This document shows, in pieces, positions 20,877-30,156 of a stretch of 64,000 nucleotides of DNA. This stretch comes from Candidatus Thioglobus autotrophicus (GTDB lineage Bacteria > Pseudomonadota > Gammaproteobacteria > PS1 > Pseudothioglobaceae): positions 682,001 to 746,000 of the forward strand of contig NZ_CP010552.1 in NCBI RefSeq assembly GCF_001293165.1, given 5' to 3'. Each line of letters begins with the position of its first letter. The first letter of the stretch is position 1. The translations under genes and the position numbers were made by a program. The notes beneath the pieces were generated by a model. The model had not been told where the DNA came from, searched no databases, and was given only the letters and a program-made list of their open reading frames with translations.

Positions 20877-21347
20877 CTATAGGGTTTGTGACAATTTAGT
20901 TAACATGGCTTTATGCGTCTTGCCATCAACCTCTTTAGATAAAACAGCGTTCACACCCTGCATAACCAAAGTAGATACCTGATCTTGCAATTCATTGCGA
21001 ACACGCACTTTATCTTGCTCAAGCTCTGCTGCTGCTTGCGACTTAACCTTCTCGGCCGCTTGCAAAGCAACATCTTTGGCCTCTTCAACCATATTAGAAG
21101 CTTGCTTTGAGGCATTAGCAATAATTTCAGAAGCCTGGTCTTTAGACTGGCTAATTAATTCTTGTGCTCTTTGCTCGGCTTCCGCTTGCTCAGACAATCC
21201 ACGTTCCGCTGCTAGCAAACCACCTTCGATACGCTTTTGACGCTCTTCCATGGCCGCAATAAGCGGTGGCCACACATACTGCTTGACCATATAGACAAAA
21301 ATGAAAAATGCAATTGATTGACCAATTAATGTAGCATTTATGTTCAT
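20877..21347 (-). CDS. atpF: ATP synthase F0 b subunit
   Basis: Peripheral-stalk subunit of 156 residues with one N-terminal membrane segment ([24 protein letters not shown]) and a long charged coiled coil rich in Ala, Glu, Gln and Lys. A single b gene is present rather than a b/b' pair, as in most gammaproteobacteria. Confidence 0.96.
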   Translation of the reverse strand: MNINATLIGQSIAFFIFVYMVKQYVWPPLIAAMEERQKRIEGGLLAAERGLSEQAEAEQRAQELISQSKDQASEIIANASKQASNMVEEAKDVALQAAEKVKSQAAAELEQDKVRVRNELQDQVSTLVMQGVNAVLSKEVDGKTHKAMLTKLSQTL

Positions 21348-21384
21348 AAGACTTACCTTGTACTTAGATTAAAACGTTAAAAAC

Positions 21385-21639
<255 letters not shown>

Positions 21640-21659
21640 TTATATAAAAAAATTAAAAA

Positions 21660-22768
<1,109 letters not shown>

Positions 22769-22778
22769 AGGTTTGGTG

Positions 22779-22808
22779 ATTATACATAAACCGATACACC
22801 ATCGTGAA
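22779..22808 (-). promoter_or_regulatory. probable promoter of the atp operon
   Basis: On the minus strand, TTCACG (22808-22803) and TATAAT (22784-22779) are 18 bases apart, a sigma70-like match. The predicted start near 22772 leaves almost no leader before the atpI ATG at 22768. The 17-bp tandem repeats begin directly upstream of the -35 element, where UP-type elements would sit. Confidence 0.45.
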
Positions 22809-22809
22809 A

Positions 22810-22888
22810 TATATTTTTATATTATGAATATTTTTATATTATGAATATTTTTATATTATGAATATTTTTATATTATGAATATTTTTAC
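22810..22888. repeat. 17-bp tandem repeat, four copies plus a partial copy
   Basis: The unit AATATTTTTATATTATG recurs at 22827, 22844 and 22861. A copy differing in its first base starts at 22810, and a partial copy follows from 22878. The whole array is A+T except for the G of each unit. It lies between the divergent atp and sqr promoters and directly upstream of the atp -35 element. Confidence 0.95.
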
Positions 22889-22947
22889 AAGGGATTATTT
22901 TTAATTAGGTTCGAATTGACTATTAATATCAGGGTTTTCTAATGCAT

Positions 22948-22976
22948 TTGACATTGGCTGACGACCCGCGAATAAT
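22948..22976 (+). promoter_or_regulatory. promoter of the sulfide:quinone oxidoreductase gene
   Basis: TTGACA (22948-22953), a 17-base spacer and AATAAT (22971-22976) form a good sigma70-type promoter. The spacer contains TTGGCTGaCGACCC, which is almost identical to the spacer of the TauD-like gene promoter at 51061-51074. The gene start at 23013 is preceded by the strong ribosome binding site GAGGAG. Confidence 0.65.
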
Positions 22977-23012
22977 GAACCCTTTACGCGAAATCTTGTT
23001 GAGGAGAATTAT

Positions 23013-24299
23013 ATGGCGCACATTGTTGTGATTGGCGCGAGCACGGGTGGATTGCCCTTTGCTTACGATATCAAAAAAACATTAGGAAGCGGTCACCAAG
23101 TGACTGTTATCTCTAATAACCCAAACTTTAACTTTATCCCTTCTAACCCTTGGCTTGCAGTTGGCTGGAGAAGTGAAGAGGATATTAGTTTCGAATTAGA
23201 GCCACGCCTTAAACGTAAAGATATTAATCTAATCGTTGGTGAAGCAACCAAAATCAAGCCGAACGATAATCAAGTCATGGTTGGCGATCAAGTTGTTGAT
23301 TATGATTATTTAGTCTTAGCTACTGGCCCTAAGCTGGCTTTTGATGAAGTAGAAGGTCTTGGTCCTGATGGACACAGCGTATCTATCTGTACAACAGCAC
23401 ATGCAAAAGTTGCTTCTAGTGAATGGGAGACTTTTTGTAATAATGGTGGCGGCCCAATTGTGGTTGGCGCAGTACAAGGCGCCTCATGCTTTGGCCCGGC
23501 TTATGAATTTGCAACCATCATGGATACAGATTTGAAAAAACGTGGTATTCGTGATAAATGTCCTATGACGTTTGTGACTGCTGAGCCATATATTGGCCAC
23601 TTGGGCCTTGGTGGTGTTGGCGACTCTAAAGGCTTACTAGAGTCAGAATTCAGACAACGTCATATTAAATGGATTACCAATGCAAAAGTTGCCTCTGTAA
23701 GTGCTGACACGGTCACTGTTGACGAGGTAGATGATGCCGGCAAAACCATTAAAACCCATGAAGTAGCCACCAAACACACCATGCTGTTACCAGCATTTAA
23801 AGGCGTAGATGCAGTCGCAAAACTTGCAGAAGTTGACGCAGGATACGTTAATCCACGCGGGTTTGTCATGATTAATAGCCATCAACAATCTCCTGTTAAA
23901 GATAATATATTTTCACTCGGTGTGAATGTTGCTATTCCACCTGTAGAAGCTACGCCAGTCATGTGTGGTACGCCAAAAACAGGCTATATGATTGAATCCA
24001 TGGTGACTGCTATTGTGCACAACATTGAAGACATGATTGCGGGCAATGCACCCTCACACATTCCAACTTGGAATGCAGTTTGTATTGCCGACATGGGTGA
24101 TACTGGCGCCGCCTTTGTTGCCATGCCACAAATTCCACCCAGAAATGTCACCTGGGCAAAGAAAGGTAAAATGATGCATTTGGCCAAAATCGCCTTTGAG
24201 AAATTCTTTATTCGTAATATGAAAACTGGAAACTCAGAGCCAGCCTATCAAAAATACATCTTTAAAATGTTAGGCATTGAGCGCCTCAAAAAGAAATAA
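23013..24299 (+). CDS. sqr: sulfide:quinone oxidoreductase
   Basis: SQR oxidises sulfide and passes electrons to the quinone pool at the membrane. The 428-residue flavoprotein starts with an FAD-binding Rossmann motif (VVIGASTGGLPFAYD) and has the second dinucleotide site YLVLATGPKL near residue 100. Three candidate redox cysteines are C126 (SICTTAH), C159 (QGASCFGPAYEF) and C318 (PVMCGTPKTG), spaced as in SQRs. The C-terminal amphipathic stretch (MMHLAKIAFEKFFI) may bind the membrane. QGASCFGPAYE makes me think of the type VI group, but I could not test this. Flavocytochrome c flavoprotein is a less likely alternative because no secretion signal is present. The gene is monocistronic with a strong terminator. 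Confidence 0.88.
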   Translation: MAHIVVIGASTGGLPFAYDIKKTLGSGHQVTVISNNPNFNFIPSNPWLAVGWRSEEDISFELEPRLKRKDINLIVGEATKIKPNDNQVMVGDQVVDYDYLVLATGPKLAFDEVEGLGPDGHSVSICTTAHAKVASSEWETFCNNGGGPIVVGAVQGASCFGPAYEFATIMDTDLKKRGIRDKCPMTFVTAEPYIGHLGLGGVGDSKGLLESEFRQRHIKWITNAKVASVSADTVTVDEVDDAGKTIKTHEVATKHTMLLPAFKGVDAVAKLAEVDAGYVNPRGFVMINSHQQSPVKDNIFSLGVNVAIPPVEATPVMCGTPKTGYMIESMVTAIVHNIEDMIAGNAPSHIPTWNAVCIADMGDTGAAFVAMPQIPPRNVTWAKKGKMMHLAKIAFEKFFIRNMKTGNSEPAYQKYIFKMLGIERLKKK

Positions 24300-24307
24300 A
24301 CGTTTAA

Positions 24308-24336
24308 TAAAAAAGCCGCTTTCGCGGCTTTTTTAT
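24308..24336. terminator. bidirectional rho-independent terminator between sqr and recN
   Basis: AAAAAAGCCGC-ttt-GCGGCTTTTTT forms a GC-rich hairpin with A and T tracts on both sides. It can end sqr (+) and recN (-), which converge here. Confidence 0.9.
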
Positions 24337-24349
24337 TGGTTAATTTTTG

Positions 24350-26014
24350 TCAAGCTTGACTACTAGCAATCATTTCAGCCGCCGCTACCCTGGCCTTATC
24401 AGTAATAGTAGCGCCACCTAAAATACGCGCTACCTCCTCGGTCCTTTGTTGATGATCAAGTTGCTCAACCGTAGTTTGTGCACCCTCTTCATTTTGAGAC
24501 TTGCTCACTCGTAAATGTTGATGTCCAAAAGCTGCCACTTGCGCTAAATGAGTAATACAAATAATCTGATAATGCTTAGCAAGTTCCTGTAGTTTTCTAC
24601 CTACAACCTCAGCCACTGCACCACTAATACCCACATCAACCTCATCAAAAATTAAAGTTGGGGTGTATTCGCTATCGCTACTCACCACTGAAATAGCCAA
24701 TGATATACGTGACAATTCACCACCCGAAGCCACCTTTTTAAGCGCCTTAAAATCTTGGCCCATATTGGTTTTTACCAAAAACTCAACGGCTTCGTGGCCA
24801 TTCAAATGCACTCCGTCAGATTTCTCATTCAACCCCACTTTAAACTCACTGCCTGGCATACCTAGCACCTGCATCGCCTCACTAACTCGTTGAGACAATT
24901 CACCTGCTTTTACTTGTCGAGCCTTAGACAACTTATTGGCCTTACCTTGATATTTTTTAGCCAGTGCATCGAGCTGCTTGGTCATTTCATCAATAGAACT
25001 TGCACCACCACCAATCTCTTCTAGTTTTAGAGTTAGCTGATCACGCACTTCTAGCAATTCCTCAATAGTACAATTATGCTTTCTTCCCAAAGCGTACAAC
25101 TCAGAAATTCGATCTTCCATTTCTTGGGCGCTTTGCTCATCGGTTGATAATTGGCTCAAATATTGCGTTAGCTCATACACAACCTCTTGAGTTTGCACTT
25201 GTGCAGAGCTCAACAATTCAAATCCAACCTGAAGCCTATCGTCCATTTCCAGCGCTTCGGATAGTTGTGAGCTGAGTGTTAAAAGCTGCGCATTGGCGCC
25301 CACCTCACTTTCTAGCTGATTCAGAACACTGGATGTTTTTTCAGTGATCGTTTGTGCATTAGCACTGGTTTTAAAGTTAGCCTCAATGGTGTTAAGCTCG
25401 TCTTGATCCAACATTGCTTCATTTAGCTCTTCCAGCTGATGCGAGTATAGTGCTTGTTGCTGCTCAATAATATCTTGATTATTCAGCAAATTATTGACTT
25501 TTTCATTCAATAATTTATGCGCGATAACCACTTCATTCAGCGCTTGCTTATCAGCGTCCAACTGTGCAAATCCATCTAACAAACGCATTTGCTGATCTGG
25601 TCGTAGCAACAATTGGTGCTCGTTTTGACCATGAATATCTAATAGTAAGTCGCCCACATTACGCACGGTAGACAAGGGTACGCTATTGCCATTAATAAAA
25701 GCTTTCGAGCGGCCATCGCTGGTAATGACTCGGCGCAAAATGCATTCGCCTTCATCCTCTAAAGCGTGCTCAGTCAAAAAATCCTGCACGGTTTGATTGT
25801 GTTCTAGCGCAAAAGCTGCACTAATATCAGCTTTATCTTTGCCGTGGCGTACCAAATTAGAATCAGCGCGCGCACCCAAGGCCAAGCCTAATGCTTGTAA
25901 AAGAATGGATTTTCCCGCGCCCGTTTCACCCGTAACCGCGCTCATGCCTGGCTCAAAAGATAAATCAAGTCGTTCAACAACGGCTAAATTTTTAACGGAT
26001 AACTGCGACAACAT
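24350..26014 (-). CDS. recN: DNA repair protein RecN
   Basis: RecN is an SMC-like ATPase in double-strand break repair. The 554-residue protein has Walker A GETGAGKSILLQAL near residue 30, long central coiled-coil segments rich in Glu, Gln and Leu, the ABC signature SGGELSRISLAI, and Walker B LIFDEVDVGISG. It is transcribed after nadK with a gap of about 13 bases. Confidence 0.96.
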   Translation of the reverse strand: MLSQLSVKNLAVVERLDLSFEPGMSAVTGETGAGKSILLQALGLALGARADSNLVRHGKDKADISAAFALEHNQTVQDFLTEHALEDEGECILRRVITSDGRSKAFINGNSVPLSTVRNVGDLLLDIHGQNEHQLLLRPDQQMRLLDGFAQLDADKQALNEVVIAHKLLNEKVNNLLNNQDIIEQQQALYSHQLEELNEAMLDQDELNTIEANFKTSANAQTITEKTSSVLNQLESEVGANAQLLTLSSQLSEALEMDDRLQVGFELLSSAQVQTQEVVYELTQYLSQLSTDEQSAQEMEDRISELYALGRKHNCTIEELLEVRDQLTLKLEEIGGGASSIDEMTKQLDALAKKYQGKANKLSKARQVKAGELSQRVSEAMQVLGMPGSEFKVGLNEKSDGVHLNGHEAVEFLVKTNMGQDFKALKKVASGGELSRISLAISVVSSDSEYTPTLIFDEVDVGISGAVAEVVGRKLQELAKHYQIICITHLAQVAAFGHQHLRVSKSQNEEGAQTTVEQLDHQQRTEEVARILGGATITDKARVAAAEMIASSQA

Positions 26015-26027
26015 AAACTATGTACGC

Positions 26028-26849
26028 CTATGAAAGCTTTGATCCCCAATGTAGTTTTGAACGAATAATTTCGAAATAATCATAGTCTTTCGGATGTAGC
26101 AAGTGCACAAAACTGCCATGCTGACGCACACGAACCTCTTGACCTAGCTCAATTGGAAACGATGCTTGTCCATCGATATGCACACTCACGCCTGCGCCTG
26201 CGTCCTTAACTCGAACCACCACCTCACTGCCACCTGGCACCAATAGTGGTCGATGACTCATCGTATGTGGACAAATAGAAACTAAACCAATTGCATTGAC
26301 GCCTGGGTGCATAATCGGCCCACCACTCGACAAAGCATAGGCCGTAGAGCCTGTTGGCGTGGTAATAATCAACCCATCTGCACGTTGATTATTAACAAAC
26401 TTATCATCAATATAGACATCAAATTCTATCATTTTCAGTGCGTCTTGGCGATTGACAACGGCGTCGTTAAGTGCCACACTCTGATGAATAACTTGCCCGT
26501 CTTGCTCTATCTGACAAGATAACAAGCAGCGATCCTCTTTGGTAAATTCACCTTGTAAAACCTGCGCAACAATGTCAAGCATCTTACCAACTGACACATC
26601 TGCCAAAAATCCAAGACGGCCTAAGTTAACCCCTAAAATAGGAATATTGTTATCCACAAAAGTACGCGCTGTATTAAGCAAAGTACCGTCGCCGCCCACC
26701 ACAATAATCAAATCTGCCTGCTCCGCAATTAGTTCATTGCCAAGCACAACGCCTACACCTTTATTTTGTAGAAATGCGCTCAACTCTTCAGCGATACCGT
26801 CGCTAACAGAGTCATTGGGTTTAGTGATAATGCCGATTGTATTAAACAT
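26028..26849 (-). CDS. nadK: NAD kinase
   Basis: NAD kinase makes NADP from NAD with ATP. The 273 residues include the signature VVGGDGTLLNTAR near residue 50, LGVNLGRLGFLAD, and TPTGSTAYALSSGGPIMHPG. It pairs with recN downstream, as in many gammaproteobacteria, and diverges from grpE. Confidence 0.96.
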   Translation of the reverse strand: MFNTIGIITKPNDSVSDGIAEELSAFLQNKGVGVVLGNELIAEQADLIIVVGGDGTLLNTARTFVDNNIPILGVNLGRLGFLADVSVGKMLDIVAQVLQGEFTKEDRCLLSCQIEQDGQVIHQSVALNDAVVNRQDALKMIEFDVYIDDKFVNNQRADGLIITTPTGSTAYALSSGGPIMHPGVNAIGLVSICPHTMSHRPLLVPGGSEVVVRVKDAGAGVSVHIDGQASFPIELGQEVRVRQHGSFVHLLHPKDYDYFEIIRSKLHWGSKLS

Positions 26850-26864
26850 TGTTATATTTTGCTA

Positions 26865-26894
26865 TTGAATTCTTTAAAATAGCCACTATATAAT
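26865..26894 (+). promoter_or_regulatory. sigma70-like promoter of grpE
   Basis: TTGAAT (26865-26870), an 18-base spacer and TATAAT (26889-26894) precede grpE. I see no convincing sigma32 heat-shock element (CTTGAAA with CCCCAT). Confidence 0.5.
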
Positions 26895-26937
26895 CGACTA
26901 ATAATTAGCTACAAATATACATTAATTGGACAACAAA

Positions 26938-27483
26938 ATGACAAAAAAGCAAGACCAAGACGAAAGTGTTGAAAAAATCGACGATGAAAACATTGAGGCA
27001 ACCGAGCAAGAAGCGCCAGAGGATGATCTAGCAACCCAGCTAGAAACTGCACAGCAGTCTGCTAAAGACAACTGGGACAAGGTACTTCGCGCTCAAGCGG
27101 AAATGGAAAACCTTAAGCGTCGCAATGCTAAAGATCTTGAAAACGCTCACAAATTCGCTCTCGATGGTTTTGTCAAAGCACTGCTCGAGGTTAAAGATTC
27201 CCTAACTATGGGGCTAAAAACCGCTCAAGATGACAACGCTTCGGTAGATAGTATCACCGAAGGCTTAGAAATGACAGACAAAGTCTTTTTATCAACGCTT
27301 GAAAAATTCGGCGTTGAATTGCTCAACCCTACGGGCGAAGCATTCAATCCAGAATTCCACGAAGCCGTGACCATGATCCCAATGCCGGATAAAGAGTCTA
27401 ACTCAGTACTAGAAGTGGTACAACATGGCTTCACTTTAAACGGTCGTTTAGTGCGTCCAGCTATGGTGGTGGTGGTTCAGTAA
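26938..27483 (+). CDS. grpE: nucleotide exchange factor GrpE
   Basis: GrpE releases ADP from DnaK. Starting at the ATG at 26938 gives 181 residues; a TTG 12 bases upstream is the alternative. The N-terminal tail is acidic and disordered, followed by a long coiled coil ([29 protein letters not shown]) and the C-terminal beta domain ending [13 protein letters not shown]. dnaK and dnaJ, common neighbours, are not downstream here. Confidence 0.96.
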   Translation: MTKKQDQDESVEKIDDENIEATEQEAPEDDLATQLETAQQSAKDNWDKVLRAQAEMENLKRRNAKDLENAHKFALDGFVKALLEVKDSLTMGLKTAQDDNASVDSITEGLEMTDKVFLSTLEKFGVELLNPTGEAFNPEFHEAVTMIPMPDKESNSVLEVVQHGFTLNGRLVRPAMVVVVQ

Positions 27484-27764
27484 AATCTGGATTTAATTCC
27501 TTTTTAAATATCTTTCAAAAATCTTCGATTTTCGTTTTGATACTTTTCTACTTGTTTAGAAGAGTATCAAAAAGGTAACACCTCTCCATAAATCTACCAA
27601 TTCACACTAAATCTCATTCGTTGTATTTTCTAAACTCGCTACACTCAAACACCGAGAGTGCCACCATTCATCTCGATAAGTATTTATTAGTAAATTTTAT
27701 AAAGAACAATAAAAAAGCCTGGTCAGCTTGTCAAGCTTCGACAAAAAATTATAATGCTGCTTTT
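27484..27764. other. non-coding stretch after grpE with a long inverted repeat
   Basis: No gene is supported. Its main feature is a near-perfect inverted repeat at 27535-27572: 16-base arms with one mismatch (G:U in RNA) and the 6-base loop CTTGTT. It is not followed by a T tract on either strand, so it is not a standard terminator. Closer to the convergent DUF2892 gene, the A-rich and T-rich stretches near 27713 and 27761 could help termination. Confidence 0.6.
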
Positions 27765-27950
27765 TTACTTATCTTTACAAGTCGATATTCCAAAAACAGA
27801 ATACAAGGGGCATTTACAAAATAATGCTGTCACAATTGGAATAACGCCAATTGCCCCTAGCCATGTGTTTAATCGTAAGCCAGCTAGAATTAAGAATACA
27901 CCAAGCACAATTCTAAAAGTTTTATCTATTTTTCCAATATTGCATTCCAT
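27765..27950 (-). CDS. DUF2892 family inner-membrane protein
   Basis: With the ATG at 27950 the protein has 61 residues. It shows the family pattern: MECNIGKIDKTFRIVLGV at the start, a hydrophobic pair of membrane segments, and CKCPLYSVFGISTC at the end. DUF2892 proteins occur alone or fused to rhodanese domains; the function is unknown. A GAGGG ribosome binding site precedes this ATG, which is why I prefer it to the TTG one codon upstream. It follows two lipoprotein genes on the same strand. Confidence 0.85.
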   Translation of the reverse strand: MECNIGKIDKTFRIVLGVFLILAGLRLNTWLGAIGVIPIVTALFCKCPLYSVFGISTCKDK

Positions 27951-27969
27951 CAATAACCCTCTGTTGTAG

Positions 27970-28434
27970 TTAAAATTTTCTAGTATCTTTTATTAATCTG
28001 CTTGGGTATCCATGTATTAAAATCACCCTTTCATCTGTCTTAAATATAGGATTGTTTCTATTAATCTGCACAACAGTTAATAGCATATCGGTTTCAGTCT
28101 GGATTACATATTCCGTTGCTTCATGAGTATTTGAATCTTGTTCTACCATCTCCCCAACAATTGCACCTGCAATTATTCCAGCAAACACCACGCCAGCATT
28201 ATCACTATTGTTATCTGCGATCAATCCTCCAGTAGTGCCACCAATAAGTGAACCTTTTCCAGATATATCAGCCTGAACAACCACCATCTGGTGAGATATT
28301 ACCACCGCTCCAACTGAGCGCTTTGCATTTCCAATTGTCTCGACTCTATATTTTCCCTGACCATCTATAGTTGCGCATGCTGATAAATATAACAGGGTTA
28401 TTGTGGTAACAAATAATTTTAAAATAACTTTCAT
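27970..28434 (-). CDS. lipoprotein with glycine-zipper membrane segment
   Basis: A 154-residue protein with a lipoprotein signal peptide: a hydrophobic helix followed by the lipobox LSAC, so C19 should be lipidated. A Gly-rich hydrophobic region (GSLIGGTTGGLIADN, AGVVFAGIIAGAIVGEMV) resembles the glycine-zipper domain of SlyB-like outer-membrane lipoproteins. The function is unknown. Its ATG directly follows the stop of the upstream lipoprotein gene, so the pair is coupled. Confidence 0.8.
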   Translation of the reverse strand: MKVILKLFVTTITLLYLSACATIDGQGKYRVETIGNAKRSVGAVVISHQMVVVQADISGKGSLIGGTTGGLIADNNSDNAGVVFAGIIAGAIVGEMVEQDSNTHEATEYVIQTETDMLLTVVQINRNNPIFKTDERVILIHGYPSRLIKDTRKF

Positions 28435-28992
28435 CTATTTTCCTGCAAATACAGGCTTTGCTAAATCAGCTTGATCTAAACTATGAATAAAATCAGCTAT
28501 ATTGTTTCTAATTGCGCGGTTTACTGATTCTCTCGCTCTCACAATACCCATAAATGCATAATCCATTGGTACAACACCTTTGCTTTCAATTAATTCAGAA
28601 TACAACATAGCCCCATTACCCCTATCTATTACTTCATAAATTGCACCAACCTTTGTCTCCATGTCAAAACCAGCATCTGGGGCGTCAACTTCAACAATAC
28701 GCACTGACAGATTAACTTTTATCGATTGATCATCCTGAAACACTAGGGATCTGTTTAATGCATCGGTTAATCCACTTTTCCAAATTGGTGGTAATGTAGA
28801 GTTTGTTTCCATGGTTTTTTGCTGAGCTTGTGGGGCGAATCCAACTGTCAAAGATTTTAGTTCTGCATTTTTTCTATGATCCACCATACCCACATCCTGA
28901 ACATTAAAATCTAGTGGTGGTATTGTTTGACACCCAGAGAGTAACATAGCTAAAAATAATAATGCAAACATATTTTTAATAGTATTCTTCAT
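28435..28992 (-). CDS. lipoprotein of unknown function (185 aa)
   Basis: The lipobox LLSGC follows a hydrophobic signal segment, giving a probable lipid-anchored C21. The ATG at 28992 has the ribosome binding site AAGGA, so I use it rather than the longer frame from 29022. The mature part is mixed alpha/beta and includes KVNLSVRIVEVDAPDAGFDMET and a helical C-terminus. I do not recognise a named family. It is the first gene of a leftward string with the glycine-zipper lipoprotein and the DUF2892 gene. Confidence 0.8.
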   Translation of the reverse strand: MKNTIKNMFALLFLAMLLSGCQTIPPLDFNVQDVGMVDHRKNAELKSLTVGFAPQAQQKTMETNSTLPPIWKSGLTDALNRSLVFQDDQSIKVNLSVRIVEVDAPDAGFDMETKVGAIYEVIDRGNGAMLYSELIESKGVVPMDYAFMGIVRARESVNRAIRNNIADFIHSLDQADLAKPVFAGK

Positions 28993-29348
28993 AATTAATC
29001 CTTTTTTATCGACTAGTTTCAATTGTACTCCACATTAATTAATTAATGATTCAAAAGCAAGGGTTATTTAGAAACAAATAATTTTGAAAAATATCAAATT
29101 CACTTGGCTAAAATCGCTAAAAAACCTTATTTACAGTACAAATAAAATCAATTTAACTTTAAAATAAGGCGCTTTAACACCATAAATCGAAAATTTCGGA
29201 AATTTTGCAAATGGGTCTTTTAAAGGTTAAAAATAAACGCTATTTTACTATTCGCAAGTTTATGATATAATTTTCGCTCAATTTTGACCTCAAAACATTT
29301 AAAAAATATGGGGCTAAATTTTTTATTAACCATTCCCAAGGAAACATT
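28993..29348. other. AT-rich divergent spacer upstream of adk
   Basis: About 350 bases without a gene separate the lipoprotein genes from adk. It contains a 27-base segment (29189-29215) resembling the one in the sdaA-trpB spacer, and promoter-like sequence near 29262-29275 (TATGATATAATTTT) that could serve adk. Most of the rest is low-complexity A+T. Confidence 0.45.
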
Positions 29349-29990
29349 ATGAAATTAATTCTTTTAGGTGCTCCAGGTGCCGGCAAAGGTACTGTTGCAA
29401 AATTACTAACTAAAATTGACGGTTCAGTTCAAATCTCTACAGGCGACATTTTACGTGGTGCAGTAGCAGCAGGTACAGAACTAGGCAAGCAAGCGCAAGC
29501 GGCAATGAACGCTGGTGACTTGGTATCTGATGATTTAATTATGGGCATTATGGAAGAGCGCTTACAAGAAGACGATTGTAAGTCTGGCTACTTATTAGAC
29601 GGCTTTCCACGCACTATTCCACAAGCAGAGGCTTTGAAAACTTTACTTGAAAAAATGGGTGAAAAATTAGATGCAGCTGTTGAAATTGACGTACCTCGTG
29701 ATGTAATCCTTGATCGTTTAACAACGCGTCGTACTTGTGAAAGTTGTGGCGCAATTTACAATACCAAGTCTAATCCGACTAAAGTTGAAGGTATTTGTGA
29801 TAAGTGTGGCGGTGCGGCAGTGCAGCGTGAAGATGAAACAGAAGAAGCAATCAGCAATCGTTTGAACGTATATAACGACCAAACTGCGCCTTTAGTAGGT
29901 TTTTACAAAAATGAAGGCCTGTTGTTGAGTGTTGATGCGACTTCATCTGATGCGGTTATTGATGCTATTCAGGCAAAAATTGGCCAATAA
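29349..29990 (+). CDS. adk: adenylate kinase (zinc-LID type)
   Basis: Adk interconverts ATP, ADP and AMP. The 213-residue protein carries the P-loop GAPGAGKGT at 7-15, the AMP-binding STGDILRGAV, and DGFPRTIPQAEAL. The LID holds CESCG and CDKCG, a four-cysteine zinc site more often seen in Gram-positive enzymes but also present in some proteobacteria. A clear terminator follows. Confidence 0.97.
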   Translation: MKLILLGAPGAGKGTVAKLLTKIDGSVQISTGDILRGAVAAGTELGKQAQAAMNAGDLVSDDLIMGIMEERLQEDDCKSGYLLDGFPRTIPQAEALKTLLEKMGEKLDAAVEIDVPRDVILDRLTTRRTCESCGAIYNTKSNPTKVEGICDKCGGAAVQREDETEEAISNRLNVYNDQTAPLVGFYKNEGLLLSVDATSSDAVIDAIQAKIGQ

Positions 29991-30030
29991 CTACTAATCT
30001 GTTTGTGTTTTAAATAGATTAATTAGCTCT

Positions 30031-30069
30031 AAAAACCCTAGATGTGATTCACATCTAGGGTTTTTTTTT
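30031..30069 (+). terminator. rho-independent terminator after adk
   Basis: AAAACCCTAGATGTG and CACATCTAGGGTTTT pair across a short loop, followed by a run of T. Confidence 0.92.
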
Positions 30070-30156
30070 GCCTAAAATTACTGAATCGTGCCAAAGGGGT
30101 TTGTCTTAATTCACTATATGACTTATAATTCACCTAGATATCCTGAGGAGAAATTC

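Noticed and set aside
22921-22947. An FNR box before sqr (TTGAC and ATCA near 22917-22931)
   Set aside because: The half sites are separated by seven bases instead of four and the second is incomplete, so it does not fit the consensus.
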